DNA of 64,000 nt from Leptolinea sp. HRD-7 (GTDB lineage Bacteria > Chloroflexota > Anaerolineae > Anaerolineales > Anaerolineaceae): contig AP024710.1 in assembly GCA_024363285.1 (NCBI GenBank), forward strand, positions 310,001 to 374,000, in the 5' to 3' direction. The notes beneath the pieces are model-generated. The model had not been told where the DNA came from and ran no database searches. It worked only from the letters and a program-made list of their open reading frames with translations. Made by a program: the position numbers and the translations under genes. Position 1 is the stretch's first letter. Each line of letters opens with the position of its first letter. This document shows, piece after piece, positions 15,103 through 24,228 of the stretch.

Positions 15103-16419
15103 ATGGACTACAAAAAACAACTGATAGAACGATTTGAGACGAAGACCGCCAGAATCGGTATCCTGGGTCTGGGGTATGTCGGACTGCCGCTGGCTGTGGT
15201 ATTCGCCGAAGCCGGCTATACCGTCACCGGGATCGAGCCTATGCAAAGTAAAGTGGACTCGCTTCTCAAGGGGGAAAGCTACGTTCTGGATGTACCCTCT
15301 GAAACCGTGGCCAAACTGATCAAATCGGGCAAATTGATCCCCACCAGTGACTTTTCGGCCATTAAAGAACTGGATGCCGTGAGCATCTGTGTGCCCACCC
15401 CGCTGCGCAAGACCGGTGACCCGGACCTTTCCTTTATTGTCAGCGCCACCGACGAACTCGCCCGGTATGTGCATGCCGGTATGGTGGTCGTGTTGGAATC
15501 CACCACCTACCCCGGCACCACCCGCGAACTTATTCTGCCGCGTCTCAACCAGGAAGCCGGATTGGAAGTGGGCAAAGACGTGTTCCTGGCCTTCTCGCCC
15601 GAACGCGTTGACCCCGGCCGCACCGACTTCACCACCATCAACACACCCAAGGTGATGGGCGGCATTACCCCCGATTGCAGCGCCGTGGCCACCGCCTGGT
15701 ATTCCGGCGCGCTGCAAAAGGTTGTCCCCGTTTCTTCCGCTGAAGTGGCCGAAATGGCCAAATTGCTGGAAAACACCTTCCGCATGATCAACATCGGTAT
15801 GGTGAACGAGCTCGCGCTGATCTGCGACCGCCTGGGTATAGACGTCTGGGAAGTGATCGACGCCGCCGCCACCAAGCCGTTCGGCTTCATGAAGTTCCAG
15901 CCCGGCCCCGGCCTTGGCGGTCACTGCATCCCGATCGACCCGCTGTACCTTTCGTGGAAACTGAAAGCCCTCAACTACACCGCGCGCTTCATCGAACTGG
16001 CTTCTGAGATCAACACCGGCATGCCGCGCTTCGTGGTCAGCAAGGCGCAGGACGCACTGAATGAGCACAAAAAAGCCATCAACGGCAGCAATGTTCTGGT
16101 GCTGGGCGCCGCTTACAAACCCGATATTGACGACCTGCGCGAATCCCCCGCCCTCGATGTGATCCACCTGCTGCAGCAGAAGGGCGCGAAGGTCAGCTAC
16201 CATGACCCGCGCATCACCACCATCGCGCATGACGGCTGGAGCCTGCAATCGGTGGGCGACCTGCAAAAAGCCGTGCGAGAGGCTGATATTGTGGTGATCG
16301 TCACCAACCACTCGACCTATGATTACAAAGCTATCCTGGCTGACGCGAAATTGATCCTCGATACCCGTAACGCGCTGGGTGAAGCCGGGAAGAACAACCC
16401 GAAAGTTGTGAGGCTGTAA
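15103..16419 (+). CDS. Nucleotide-sugar dehydrogenase (UDP-glucose / UDP-HexNAc 6-dehydrogenase)
   Basis: 438 residues. Rossmann start IGILGLGYVGLPLAVVFAEAG (the GLGYVGLP motif near 23), CVPTPL near 98, VLESTTYPGTT near 131, catalytic cysteine in PGPGLGGHCIPIDP (about 268-281) and GAAYKPDIDDLRESPAL in the C-terminal domain. GGHCIPIDP, as opposed to GGxCFPKD, is typical of the WbpA/WecC branch that oxidises UDP-N-acetylhexosamines. Makes uronic-acid sugar nucleotides for surface polysaccharide. First gene of the polysaccharide run; the next gene starts in a TAATG overlap. Confidence 0.92.
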   Translation: MDYKKQLIERFETKTARIGILGLGYVGLPLAVVFAEAGYTVTGIEPMQSKVDSLLKGESYVLDVPSETVAKLIKSGKLIPTSDFSAIKELDAVSICVPTPLRKTGDPDLSFIVSATDELARYVHAGMVVVLESTTYPGTTRELILPRLNQEAGLEVGKDVFLAFSPERVDPGRTDFTTINTPKVMGGITPDCSAVATAWYSGALQKVVPVSSAEVAEMAKLLENTFRMINIGMVNELALICDRLGIDVWEVIDAAATKPFGFMKFQPGPGLGGHCIPIDPLYLSWKLKALNYTARFIELASEINTGMPRFVVSKAQDALNEHKKAINGSNVLVLGAAYKPDIDDLRESPALDVIHLLQQKGAKVSYHDPRITTIAHDGWSLQSVGDLQKAVREADIVVIVTNHSTYDYKAILADAKLILDTRNALGEAGKNNPKVVRL

Positions 16420-17393
16420 TGGGACGCTATCTTGTAACGGGGGCTGCCGGTTTTATCGCGTCGCGTGTCAGCCAGATGTTGATGGATGACGGTCACAGCG
16501 TAGTGGGCGTTGACAACATGAACGACGCCTACGACCCGCGCATGAAGGAATACCGCCTTGCCCGGCTGGTCAAACAGGAACAGTTCGATTTTGTCAAAAT
16601 GGATATCGCGGACAAAGACGCGGCCTTCAAGTTGATCGACAAAGGCCCGTACGACGCCGTGATCAACCTTGCCGCGCGCGCCGGTGTGCGCCAGTCGGTG
16701 GAAAACCCCTGGGTGTACGTCGATACCAACGTCACCGGCACGCTTAACATGCTTGAGACAGCCATCCGTTCCGGCACGAAGAAATTCATCCTCGCGTCCA
16801 CGTCCAGCATTTACGGCTCCAACCCGCCCATCCCCACCCCGGAAACCGCTTCATCGGACCATCCGCTGCAGCCGTATTCCGCCACCAAAAAGGGCGCCGA
16901 GGCGCTGTGCCACAGCTACCATTACCTGCACAACCTTGATGTGACCGTATTCCGCTATTTCACGGTCTACGGCCCGGCCGCCCGGCCGGATATGGTCATG
17001 TTCCGTTTCGCCCAATGGATATCCGAAGGGCGTGAGGTGCGCGTCAACGGTGACGGCACCCAGTCCCGCGGCTTCACCTATGTGGACGACATCGCCCGCG
17101 GCACGATCCTCGGGCTCAAACCGGTGGGCTATGAGATCATCAACCTCGGCGGCCATCAGGTGATCACCATAAACGACCTGATCGCCAAAGTGGAAAAACT
17201 GGTGGGCAGGAAAGCCAACGTGGTCTATCAGGACCGCCACCCCGCCGATGTGATGGAGAACAGCGCCAACGTGGAGAAAGCCATGTCCATGCTGGGCTGG
17301 GCACCGAAGGTTTCGCTGGAAGAAGGCATCCCCAATCTGGTCAACTGGTACCTGGCGGAACGCAGCTGGGTGAGCCAGATCCTTACCCCATGA
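16419..17393 (+). CDS. NAD-dependent nucleotide-sugar epimerase (UDP-glucuronate 4-epimerase-like SDR)
   Basis: 324 residues. Extended SDR: VTGAAGFIASRV (residues 5-16), NLAARAGVRQSVENP, catalytic STSSIYG (about 128-134) and YSATKKGAE (Y and K about 149/153), then RYFTVYGPAARPDM. RAGVRQS and the TVYGP motif match GalE/UDP-glucuronate epimerases. Acting after the dehydrogenase, it would epimerise the uronic acid. It overlaps the neighbours by 1 nt upstream and 4 nt downstream. Confidence 0.92.
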   Translation: MGRYLVTGAAGFIASRVSQMLMDDGHSVVGVDNMNDAYDPRMKEYRLARLVKQEQFDFVKMDIADKDAAFKLIDKGPYDAVINLAARAGVRQSVENPWVYVDTNVTGTLNMLETAIRSGTKKFILASTSSIYGSNPPIPTPETASSDHPLQPYSATKKGAEALCHSYHYLHNLDVTVFRYFTVYGPAARPDMVMFRFAQWISEGREVRVNGDGTQSRGFTYVDDIARGTILGLKPVGYEIINLGGHQVITINDLIAKVEKLVGRKANVVYQDRHPADVMENSANVEKAMSMLGWAPKVSLEEGIPNLVNWYLAERSWVSQILTP

Positions 17394-18751
17394 CGAATGT
17401 AGCGCAGCGCTGGCGTCAGGACCGTGTTTTAGGCCGGGTGGTCAAAAACTCGGGGTACCTGTTCGCCAGCAATGTGATCAGCGCCATACTCAGCATCCTC
17501 ACCGCCAATTTACTCGGGGTGAGGGTGTTTGGTGTGCTGGGCATTGTGATCAGCACCGTGTCGAACGTCAACCGGCTGCTTTCGTTCCGCATGGGTGATG
17601 TGGTCGTCAAATACATGAGCGACCACCTCGCGAAGGACGAAAAACAGGCGGCCGCCGCCGTGGTCAAAGCCTCCGCGCTCGTGGAAGGAGTCACCTCGCT
17701 GGCCGCCTACGGCATCCTGGCCGCGCTGGCGCCGCTGGCCGCCGAACACCTGGCGGATGACCCCACCACCGCGCCGTTGTTCCTGCTCTACGGCCTGTCG
17801 ATCCTGGGTAATATCACCACGGAAACGGCCACCGGCGTACTGCAGGTGGGCGGGCATTACCGCAGCCAGGCATCGGTCAACCTGATGCAGAGCGTAGCCA
17901 CCGCGCTGATCATCGTCTACGCGTTCGTCTCAAAGACCGGCGTGATGACAGTGCTGATGGCCTACCTCGCCGGAAAGTTGATCCTCGGGCTGGCGCCCAT
18001 TTTGCTGGCGCTGTACTGGCTGCCCCGCATGCTGGGCGCTGACTGGTGGCGCGCGCCCATGAACCTGCTGCCGCCCAAATCTGAATTCATCAAATTCTCG
18101 CTCAGCACCAACTTCAGCACCACCATCAACATGGTGGCGCGAGACAGCGAAGTGCTCTGGGTGGGTTACTTCTTCTCCCCGCTGGAAGCCGGCTATTTCA
18201 AGACCGCCCTGGCCATCATTAACCTCGCGGTAATGCCCATCACCCCGTTCATCAGCACCACCTACCCCGAGATCACCAGATGCGTGGCGAAATTCCGCTG
18301 GAACCAGCTTAAAAAGCTGCTCCTGCGGGTTACGGTCATTGCCGGGGCGTGGACGGGCGCCGTGGCTCTCGGCCTGATCCTCTTCGGCAAACAGGTGCTC
18401 TTCACCGATTGGACCATTCTGGGAAAGACCTTCCACATCTACCATCCCGAATTCCTGCCCTCGCTGCCGGTGTTGATGGTGCTGCTGGTGGGCTTCGGTA
18501 CGGCCAATATCCTGTTCTGGAATCGGCCGTTACTGCTGGCACTGGGTAAAGCGGAAGTGCCCCTCGAGGTGAGTTTCTGGGGTATGATTTTAAAAGTTGC
18601 ACTGGCCTTCATCTTCCTGCCGTACGCCGGTTACCTCGTGGAAGCCTGGCTGTTGACCGGTTACTTTGTGGTCACCGTCGGGTTGATCATCTGGCAGGGC
18701 TTTCGCACCCTCAAACAGGTGGAAACCGCCCACCCGGAGGCGGTTGGATAG
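17390..18751 (+). CDS. Oligosaccharide flippase (Wzx/PST family)
   Basis: 453 residues with about twelve to fourteen membrane segments. The N-terminal NSGYLFASNVISAILSILTANLLG and the LGVRVFGVLGIVISTVS segment are typical of polysaccharide transporters in the MATE/MOP superfamily. It would flip a lipid-linked repeat unit to the outer face. ATGA overlap with the epimerase gene, and the GT4 gene follows after 9 nt. Confidence 0.88.
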   Translation: MTNVAQRWRQDRVLGRVVKNSGYLFASNVISAILSILTANLLGVRVFGVLGIVISTVSNVNRLLSFRMGDVVVKYMSDHLAKDEKQAAAAVVKASALVEGVTSLAAYGILAALAPLAAEHLADDPTTAPLFLLYGLSILGNITTETATGVLQVGGHYRSQASVNLMQSVATALIIVYAFVSKTGVMTVLMAYLAGKLILGLAPILLALYWLPRMLGADWWRAPMNLLPPKSEFIKFSLSTNFSTTINMVARDSEVLWVGYFFSPLEAGYFKTALAIINLAVMPITPFISTTYPEITRCVAKFRWNQLKKLLLRVTVIAGAWTGAVALGLILFGKQVLFTDWTILGKTFHIYHPEFLPSLPVLMVLLVGFGTANILFWNRPLLLALGKAEVPLEVSFWGMILKVALAFIFLPYAGYLVEAWLLTGYFVVTVGLIIWQGFRTLKQVETAHPEAVG

Positions 18752-18760
18752 GATCAAGCC

Positions 18761-19906
18761 ATGAAGATCGCCTGCATCACCCCCTCACGTATTCCTTCAA
18801 GTACCGCTAACAGCATCCAGGCCGTCAAGGCCAGCCATGCCCTGGCCAGGCTGGGGCATGATGTGCGGGTGTACTTTCCCGGTGACGGTCCGGTTGACTG
18901 GGATGACGTGGTGGACCACTACGAACTCTCCAGCCGGTTTGCGTTTATTCCCCTGAACGCCAACCCCAGGTATAAAAAATATGACTTTATCTGGAACAGC
19001 ATGGCTGACGCGCGCCGCTGGAAAGCGGACGTTATCTACACCTGGCTGCCGCAAACCGCCTGGCTGGCCGGTTTATATAAAATTCCGGCTGTGCTCGAAA
19101 TGCATGACCGGCTCACCGGCAAAGCCGGGCCGCTTTTCTTCCGCTGGTTCCTCGGTTCACGCACACCCCGCCGCCTGCTGGTGATCACCCGCGCGCTGCA
19201 AAAGCGGCTGGAAAAACAGCTCAAAGAGCCGATCAACCCCGAGATACTGCGCCTGGCCCCCAACGGGGTTGACATTGACCGCTACCGCGACCTTCCCGAC
19301 GCGCCCATCGCGCGCTCCCTGCTGAACCTGCCGCAGAAATTCACCGCTGTGTACACCGGCCATTTCTACCGCGGGCGCGGCATGGACCTGCTGTTCGAAC
19401 TGGCGCAGGACCTTCCCGGCGTGTCATTTGTATGGGTGGGCGGCAAGCCCGAGGATGTTGCCCTGTGGCAAATGCGGCTGGACCGAACGGGGGTTAACAA
19501 TGTGACCCTCACCGGGTTCATCCCCAAGATGCAGCTTCCGCTCTTCCAGGCCGCCGGTGACGTGCTGCTCATGCCGTATGAAACCACCATCGAAGGCAGC
19601 AGCGGCGGCAATTCCGCCGAGATCTGCAGCCCGATGAAAATGTTTGACTATCTCGCCACGGGGCGCGTCATTATGACCAGCGAACTCCCCGTGCTGCATG
19701 AAGTATTGAATGTTGGGAATGCCATTTTCTGCCCGCCGGTCAATGTGGACGCGTGGGCGATCGCCATTGATGAACTTCAGGCGGACCACGCTCGGGCAAA
19801 ATTTCTGGCCCGGAACGCCAAACAGGACGCTGAACAGTATTCCTGGGAGAACCGCGCCCGCCTGGCACTGGAAGGATTGGTAAAGAAATCTGATGAAAAG
19901 AAATGA
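18761..19906 (+). CDS. Glycosyltransferase family 4
   Basis: 381 residues, GT-B fold. N-terminal domain with PSRIPSSTANSIQAVKASHALARLGHDV, donor domain with APNGVDIDRY (about 168), YTGHFYRGRGMDL, and the retaining GT4 acidic motif replaced by a GSSGGNSAEICSPMKMFDYLATG segment near 285. Cytosolic transfer of one sugar onto the lipid-linked polysaccharide. Acceptor and donor unknown. Its 3' end overlaps the next gene by 14 nt. Confidence 0.9.
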   Translation: MKIACITPSRIPSSTANSIQAVKASHALARLGHDVRVYFPGDGPVDWDDVVDHYELSSRFAFIPLNANPRYKKYDFIWNSMADARRWKADVIYTWLPQTAWLAGLYKIPAVLEMHDRLTGKAGPLFFRWFLGSRTPRRLLVITRALQKRLEKQLKEPINPEILRLAPNGVDIDRYRDLPDAPIARSLLNLPQKFTAVYTGHFYRGRGMDLLFELAQDLPGVSFVWVGGKPEDVALWQMRLDRTGVNNVTLTGFIPKMQLPLFQAAGDVLLMPYETTIEGSSGGNSAEICSPMKMFDYLATGRVIMTSELPVLHEVLNVGNAIFCPPVNVDAWAIAIDELQADHARAKFLARNAKQDAEQYSWENRARLALEGLVKKSDEKK

Positions 19907-21422
19907 AACGCTGAAATTCGCCCTTATCGCCCTACTCGCCGGCGCGTTGACCGGCGCCGCCGCGGCATTCGTCTCGCCGGGGCCATACCTCAACGCCTTC
20001 TGGGGCGCCGCGCTGGTCGCGGCCGTCTCGGTATTTTTGCTGCTGGAACTCTGGCAGTGGTCTGGCAAGGCGCGCTGGATGGCGTGGCTGCTGGCCGTTG
20101 CCTACCTGCTGCGCCTGTTGACGGGCTTCGCGCTGTACACCCTGCTGCCCGCCTTCGGGTATGACGAACCCACCCAGAACGCCGGGTACGTGTTCTATGA
20201 CGCCGCCCAGCGCGACCGCCAGGCGTGGGAACTCTCACAATCGCACCAGGTGATGGAAGCCGCCACCGGCGCCGAATTTGTCACCGACCAGTACGGCGGA
20301 CTGCTGGCCTTCAGCGCCGCCGCCTATACCGTGTTCAGCCCGGACGCGCACCGCCCGCTGCTGATCGTGCTGTTTGCCGTATTCGCCGGCGCGTTCGGCG
20401 CGGCGTTCCTCTACCTCGCCCTGCGCCAACGATTCGGCGAGAATACCGCGAAGATCGCCGCGTGGGTATTCGCCCTCTATCCGCAGGCCATTGTGCTCAG
20501 CGCGTCACAGATGCGCGAACCTTTCCTGTTCGGGTTGACGGCCGTCGCCTTCTGGGCGGTGACACAGTGGAAATCCGCCCCCCGCAAAGTGACGATCCCC
20601 GCGCTGCTCGCCAGCCTGCTGGTGATGGCCTGGTTCTCCAGCCGCGTGGCTGTCCCCGTGGCCGGCGTGCTGGCCGTGTGGTTCTGGCTGGAACACTATG
20701 CTGATGCTTTACCTGCCAAATGGCAGAAGGTCACCTGGATCGTGCTCATCGGCGCGGCTTTAGTCTTTGCCGTGTACGGCTGGAAGTGGGTAGCCAGCAC
20801 CTCCGTGTTTGACACGCGCATGACCGAATACAACAGCGGCCGCATCCAGAAAGCCATTGAAGAACTGGGTGTTGACCTGCGCATCCCGTTCATAGTGGGC
20901 TACGGGCTCACCCAGCCGGTGCTGCCCGCCGCCCTCACCGACCCCGCGCTGGCCATCTGGCGCGTAACCAGCAGCCTGCTGGCCGCCGGGTGGTACGCCA
21001 TCGCGCCGTTCCTGATCTACGCGCTCATCGCGCTGTGGGGCGAGAAGGACCCGGTGAAACGCCGGCTGGTGGCCTGGTCCACTCTAGCCTGCGTGGTGTG
21101 GGTGCTGATATCTTCAGCACGCGCCGGCGGCGACCAGTGGGACAATCCGCGCTATCGCGCGCTGTTCATCCCCTGGCTGGCTTTGATCGCGGCCTGGGGC
21201 TGGGACTTCGCCCGCCGCGAGCATGACGGCTGGCTGTGGCGCATTCTGGGCGTGGAAGGCATCTTCCTGCTGTTCTTCATCTCGTGGTACATGAGTAGAT
21301 ATTACAACCTGCTCACCCGCCTTCCCTTCAACACCATGCTGGTGGTGATCATCATCCTGTCGCTGGTGGTGCTGGTGGGGGGCGCCGTGTGGGACTGGTC
21401 ACGGGAACGGAAGAAGGGGTAA
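19893..21422 (+). CDS. Polytopic GT-C-like membrane protein of polysaccharide operon
   Basis: 509 residues with about eleven membrane helices. A loop after the second helix pair contains GYDEPTQNAG, an acidic motif of the kind used by GT-C (GT39/ArnT-like) enzymes. SASQMREPFLFGLTAVAFW is typical of large membrane glycosyltransferase or polymerase-like proteins. Position after the GT4 gene makes a role in transfer or polymerisation of the repeat unit outside the membrane likely. Highly GC-rich, more than the accessory genes that follow. Confidence 0.65.
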   Translation: MKRNETLKFALIALLAGALTGAAAAFVSPGPYLNAFWGAALVAAVSVFLLLELWQWSGKARWMAWLLAVAYLLRLLTGFALYTLLPAFGYDEPTQNAGYVFYDAAQRDRQAWELSQSHQVMEAATGAEFVTDQYGGLLAFSAAAYTVFSPDAHRPLLIVLFAVFAGAFGAAFLYLALRQRFGENTAKIAAWVFALYPQAIVLSASQMREPFLFGLTAVAFWAVTQWKSAPRKVTIPALLASLLVMAWFSSRVAVPVAGVLAVWFWLEHYADALPAKWQKVTWIVLIGAALVFAVYGWKWVASTSVFDTRMTEYNSGRIQKAIEELGVDLRIPFIVGYGLTQPVLPAALTDPALAIWRVTSSLLAAGWYAIAPFLIYALIALWGEKDPVKRRLVAWSTLACVVWVLISSARAGGDQWDNPRYRALFIPWLALIAAWGWDFARREHDGWLWRILGVEGIFLLFFISWYMSRYYNLLTRLPFNTMLVVIIILSLVVLVGGAVWDWSRERKKG

Positions 21423-21424
21423 AA

Positions 21425-21724
21425 ATGGATATAGATACTTTACCGCCGGTTCACCCCGGGGAAATATTGAGGACGGAATTTCTTGAACCACTGGGTATCA
21501 GCCAGAACCGATTGGCGCAGGCGATTCATGTTTCACCGGGGCAGATCAGTGAGATCGTGAAGGGCAACCGCGGAATAACGGCAAGAACGGCCATTCGCCT
21601 GGGTGAAGCTTTGAAAACAGGGCCGGAATTCTGGTTAAGGATTCAGTCACGGTATGAGTTGGAAGTTACGCAAGATTTGAAGGGGAAGCATATCAAAATG
21701 GAAGTCACGCCACTGATGATCTAG
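21425..21724 (+). CDS. higA: HigA-type antitoxin (XRE family), no toxin partner seen
   Basis: 99 residues from the ATG at 21425, 2 nt after the preceding stop. The N-terminal PPVHPGEILRTEFLEPLGIS is diagnostic of the HigA/VapI branch of XRE regulators, followed by a helix-turn-helix (QNRLAQAIHVSPGQISEIVKG) and TARTAIRLGEALKTGPEFWL. HigA normally neutralises and represses HigB, encoded just upstream. Here the upstream gene is a polysaccharide membrane protein and no HigB is found on either side, so this copy is solitary. Confidence 0.88.
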   Translation: MDIDTLPPVHPGEILRTEFLEPLGISQNRLAQAIHVSPGQISEIVKGNRGITARTAIRLGEALKTGPEFWLRIQSRYELEVTQDLKGKHIKMEVTPLMI

Positions 21725-22019
21725 TTGATAGGTATGGGAATGAAGGAATTTGAAGATATTTACCTTAATTTCCCCAAAAAATGTAAAGGTGAATACAAAA
21801 ATAATGAAGATGCTTAGCAAACCCTTTGAATTGAGGTTTTTATGAATAAAATAATTACCATATGGATCAGCATTGGTAAACCCTGATACCGAGGAAACTG
21901 AAAAGTATTAATAAATGCTTCCTAAGAAAAAGACAATTTTGTGCAATTGTTCCAGTGAGTCATAACCAACTGAAAGTATATCAGTTGAGTTTACAAGGGT
22001 TTGCAATCTTTATCCTCCT
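21725..22019. other. AT-rich intergenic stretch with no supported gene
   Basis: Contains two short open frames only (27 codons from 21734 and 13 codons from 21842), both without convincing ribosome sites. The sharp fall in GC content after the antitoxin marks the start of the accessory block. It may hold remains of deleted genes. Confidence 0.4.
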
Positions 22020-23846
22020 TTAAGAAACTGATGATATTTCTCTTGATCTATTAAAAAGAGCAATAATTCGTTCTGGGATTCTTTCGGTTGGACAAATTTC
22101 AGCCAATTTTTTACCATAAACAGGTTTGGTGCTGGGTGTATCAGAAACACTATTTTGATAGATTAAGCTCATTAAGCGATCAGAAAATTTCTTAGCCGGC
22201 TCATTGCGTAAAACCGATATATGTTCTGTAGTCCACGGTCCATTATCATGCCTAGGATAATTTTTATTCAAACAGAGACAAATTTCCTCATCAGCGAATG
22301 CATCCTCGAATTCTTTTTGACCAATTAGTATTATTGAATTATCAATAAAATCTTGAGTAAATCCCGCACTTAAAAAATCCTGATTAGATTGAGTATCACT
22401 ATCTAGAAATGCTATGGTGAGTTTTTTTCTATTTCTTCCTAATAATTTTAGGAGACCTTTTCGCCCCCCGTTTCCTTCTATATTAATTAATCGAATACCA
22501 TCTTCAATCATACTATGTCCAAATAGACGACGATAAAAAATGGGTAGAGCGTTTTCTTCCGTTGGGCCTTCGATAATAATATAACAACGTTCATAAAATA
22601 ATAATGAGTTCGTAATTCCTAATTCTGCAGCAAGATTTGTGAGGAAATCTTCTACGTCAATGTCATCACAAGTTTCAAGATAATCTACACTAGATTTACC
22701 ACATTCACATAGGCGTAATAAATTAATACTAGCGGCGGGTGCACGATCGATCATAGTTAAACTATGTGTACACAAAATTGCCTGAATCCTTGAATTTTCT
22801 TGGCCAACAATATTTTGGATTGTTTGATACATATGCCTTTGGGCTTCATAATGTAAATTAACATCTGGCTCATCATATCCACGTAATAATGGTCTAGACT
22901 GTTGCTTTCTAACAATCTCTTTATCCCAATCAAAAAAAGCCATTAGCAATCTTCTTTTTGTACCATCCCCACATTTCGATAACCAATGTAACCCTCGACC
23001 ATCATCTATAGAAAAAAGACCTGATTTTAGTCCCCCTGAGAAATCTATTGTGGGTATAAATTCTACTCGTTGAATTCTTTGATTATAGCGTTGTACATAT
23101 CCAAGTAACTCAGACACCTTATTATTTAGTTCTGTTTCAATATCCGTTTTTAAGTCCCTAAGAGATCTTATAGGTTGACGTACCCCATTTATATCTGTTT
23201 CATATATTTTAGTTTCATATACAGTTCTTAATGTTTTCATAACAATATTGGTTGGATCTTGATAATCAAGTGATCTATAGCGCTCAAATCTCGGGAGATA
23301 TTCTCGTATAACCGATTGCTGGCAAGAAACCCAATCAATATTGTATTTGGAAGTTTTTTTATACTCTACAAGTAGGTTAATCTTCTCTTCTTTATTTTGA
23401 CGTCCATTAACTTCAATTCCTAAGTTACGAATAGCAGAATCTAAATCTGAAACTTTTAATGAGGTTAAATCTTTATTAAATATATCAAAGGTATAACTTC
23501 GTCCTTTATACCAAGTAAAAGATTCCTGTTTAGTGAATTTCTTCTTTAGGTAAAAAAGACAATCTGAAGATAAATAATCCTGGGGTATATATTGATCGTT
23601 ATATGGACGAAAAACTAGAATTACTTCAATTTCGTCGGCATGTTTTTCAGAATTTGCATTACCATCATTAAAGTAATAATAGTCACTTTCTTCAGGTTGT
23701 CCTTCATTCATGATAATATCAATAAGATCCAATACAGTACTTTTACCAGCATCATTCTCGCCGATTAACACTGAAAGCTCATGAAATGGTATTTTCACAT
23801 CCTGTAAGCACCGGAAATTTTTAATTTCAATTCCAAGTAGAAGCAT
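22020..23846 (-). CDS. OLD-family ATP-dependent nuclease (AAA ATPase + TOPRIM)
   Basis: 608 residues from the ATG at 23846, which has AGGAGGG 3 nt upstream; a longer frame lacks this. The N-terminal ABC/SMC-type ATPase has KNFRCL, Walker A GENDAGKST (29-37), a GDGTKRR signature-like part near 292, Walker B/acidic GYDEPDVNLHYE near 325 and a THSLTMIDRAP switch near 360. The C-terminal TOPRIM domain has IIIEGPTEEN (about 421) and AFLDSDT (about 480), the glutamate and DxD metal ligands. Solitary OLD proteins of this kind act in phage exclusion and DNA processing; no UvrD-type helicase partner is adjacent. AT-rich relative to neighbours, suggesting transfer. Confidence 0.9.
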   Translation of the reverse strand: MLLLGIEIKNFRCLQDVKIPFHELSVLIGENDAGKSTVLDLIDIIMNEGQPEESDYYYFNDGNANSEKHADEIEVILVFRPYNDQYIPQDYLSSDCLFYLKKKFTKQESFTWYKGRSYTFDIFNKDLTSLKVSDLDSAIRNLGIEVNGRQNKEEKINLLVEYKKTSKYNIDWVSCQQSVIREYLPRFERYRSLDYQDPTNIVMKTLRTVYETKIYETDINGVRQPIRSLRDLKTDIETELNNKVSELLGYVQRYNQRIQRVEFIPTIDFSGGLKSGLFSIDDGRGLHWLSKCGDGTKRRLLMAFFDWDKEIVRKQQSRPLLRGYDEPDVNLHYEAQRHMYQTIQNIVGQENSRIQAILCTHSLTMIDRAPAASINLLRLCECGKSSVDYLETCDDIDVEDFLTNLAAELGITNSLLFYERCYIIIEGPTEENALPIFYRRLFGHSMIEDGIRLINIEGNGGRKGLLKLLGRNRKKLTIAFLDSDTQSNQDFLSAGFTQDFIDNSIILIGQKEFEDAFADEEICLCLNKNYPRHDNGPWTTEHISVLRNEPAKKFSDRLMSLIYQNSVSDTPSTKPVYGKKLAEICPTERIPERIIALFNRSREISSVS

Positions 23847-23944
23847 TATCCCTCCTATGTATTGTAAAAATAAAACCATTTTTCATTTTTATTTGTACTA
23901 TTTCAAATATAAGCTTGTTGGTTGCACTCGAGTTTGAACACATC

Positions 23945-23985
23945 CTTGAATTCAATTTCCCACTGACATATCCATTATAGCCCCG
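23945..23985 (-). repeat. Promoter-like sequence shared with the GyrI-like gene
   Basis: Read on the minus strand: GCCGGGGCTATAATGG, then CAGTGGGAAATTGAATTC. The same arrangement (CCGGGCCTATAATT, then CAGTGGGAAATTGACTTC) lies upstream of the GyrI-like gene at about 25480-25515, and in a third, degenerate copy at 26281-26312. All three contain TATAAT as a probable -10 box and face minus-strand genes or gene fragments. Confidence 0.5.
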
Positions 23986-24113
23986 GCCGCTTTGTCAAAC
24001 AGGGTGACTCAAAAAAATGCTCAAATGTGTTTCATGATAAAATGATAATAGATACTAATGATATTGCCAATCTATGCACTCGAATAAGTGGTTGACAATT
24101 AATCAATTGGCTA

Positions 24114-24141
24114 TTGACAAATGGGTTTCAGTTGTTATAAT
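24114..24141 (+). promoter_or_regulatory. Sigma-70-type promoter of the NYN gene
   Basis: TTGACA at 24114-24119 and TATAAT at 24136-24141, separated by 16 bp. Transcription should start near 24148, leaving a leader of about 80 nt before the NYN start codon. This is one of the two best consensus promoters in the window. Confidence 0.85.
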
Positions 24142-24154
24142 GGTTTTAACATCC

Positions 24155-24204
24155 CCAGAGATAGTATCTCTGGACTGACGCCCACCTTTCTAGGTGGGTT
24201 GTCC
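24155..24204 (+). ncRNA. Two-hairpin structured 5' leader of the NYN RNase mRNA
   Basis: Hairpin 1: CCAGAGAT/ATCTCTGG arms (24155-24162, 24166-24173) with a 3-nt loop. Hairpin 2: CCCACC/GGTGGG arms (24181-24186, 24193-24198), extended outward by GAC/GTC (24177-24179, 24201-24203). Both fall between the promoter and the start codon and fill nearly the whole leader. No T-run follows, so neither is a terminator. A cis-acting RNA target of the encoded RNase, or a binding site, is inferred. Confidence 0.55.
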
Positions 24205-24228
24205 ATTTAATATAGGGCGGGAAATAAG

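Noticed and set aside
14980-16311. A 443-codon open frame on the minus strand opposite the uracil-DNA glycosylase and nucleotide-sugar dehydrogenase genes
   Set aside because: Composition is biased (Gly, His, Val, Gln-rich) and follows the codon structure of the strongly supported plus-strand dehydrogenase; no ribosome site and no recognisable domain.
17510-18445. Open frames on the minus strand inside the flippase gene
   Set aside because: Shadow frames of the GC-rich plus-strand membrane protein, with low-complexity Gln/Gly/His composition and no start signals.
21425-22019. Complete HigBA toxin-antitoxin module
   Set aside because: No HigB-like toxin frame upstream or downstream; only the antitoxin is supported.
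22020-23846. Gabija system (GajA-like nuclease)
   Set aside because: No UvrD/REP-type GajB helicase gene is next to the OLD-family gene on either side.
24148-24204. Type III toxin-antitoxin RNA repeat array upstream of the NYN gene
   Set aside because: The two hairpins are not repeats of one another, no tandem array is present and NYN proteins are not of the ToxN fold.
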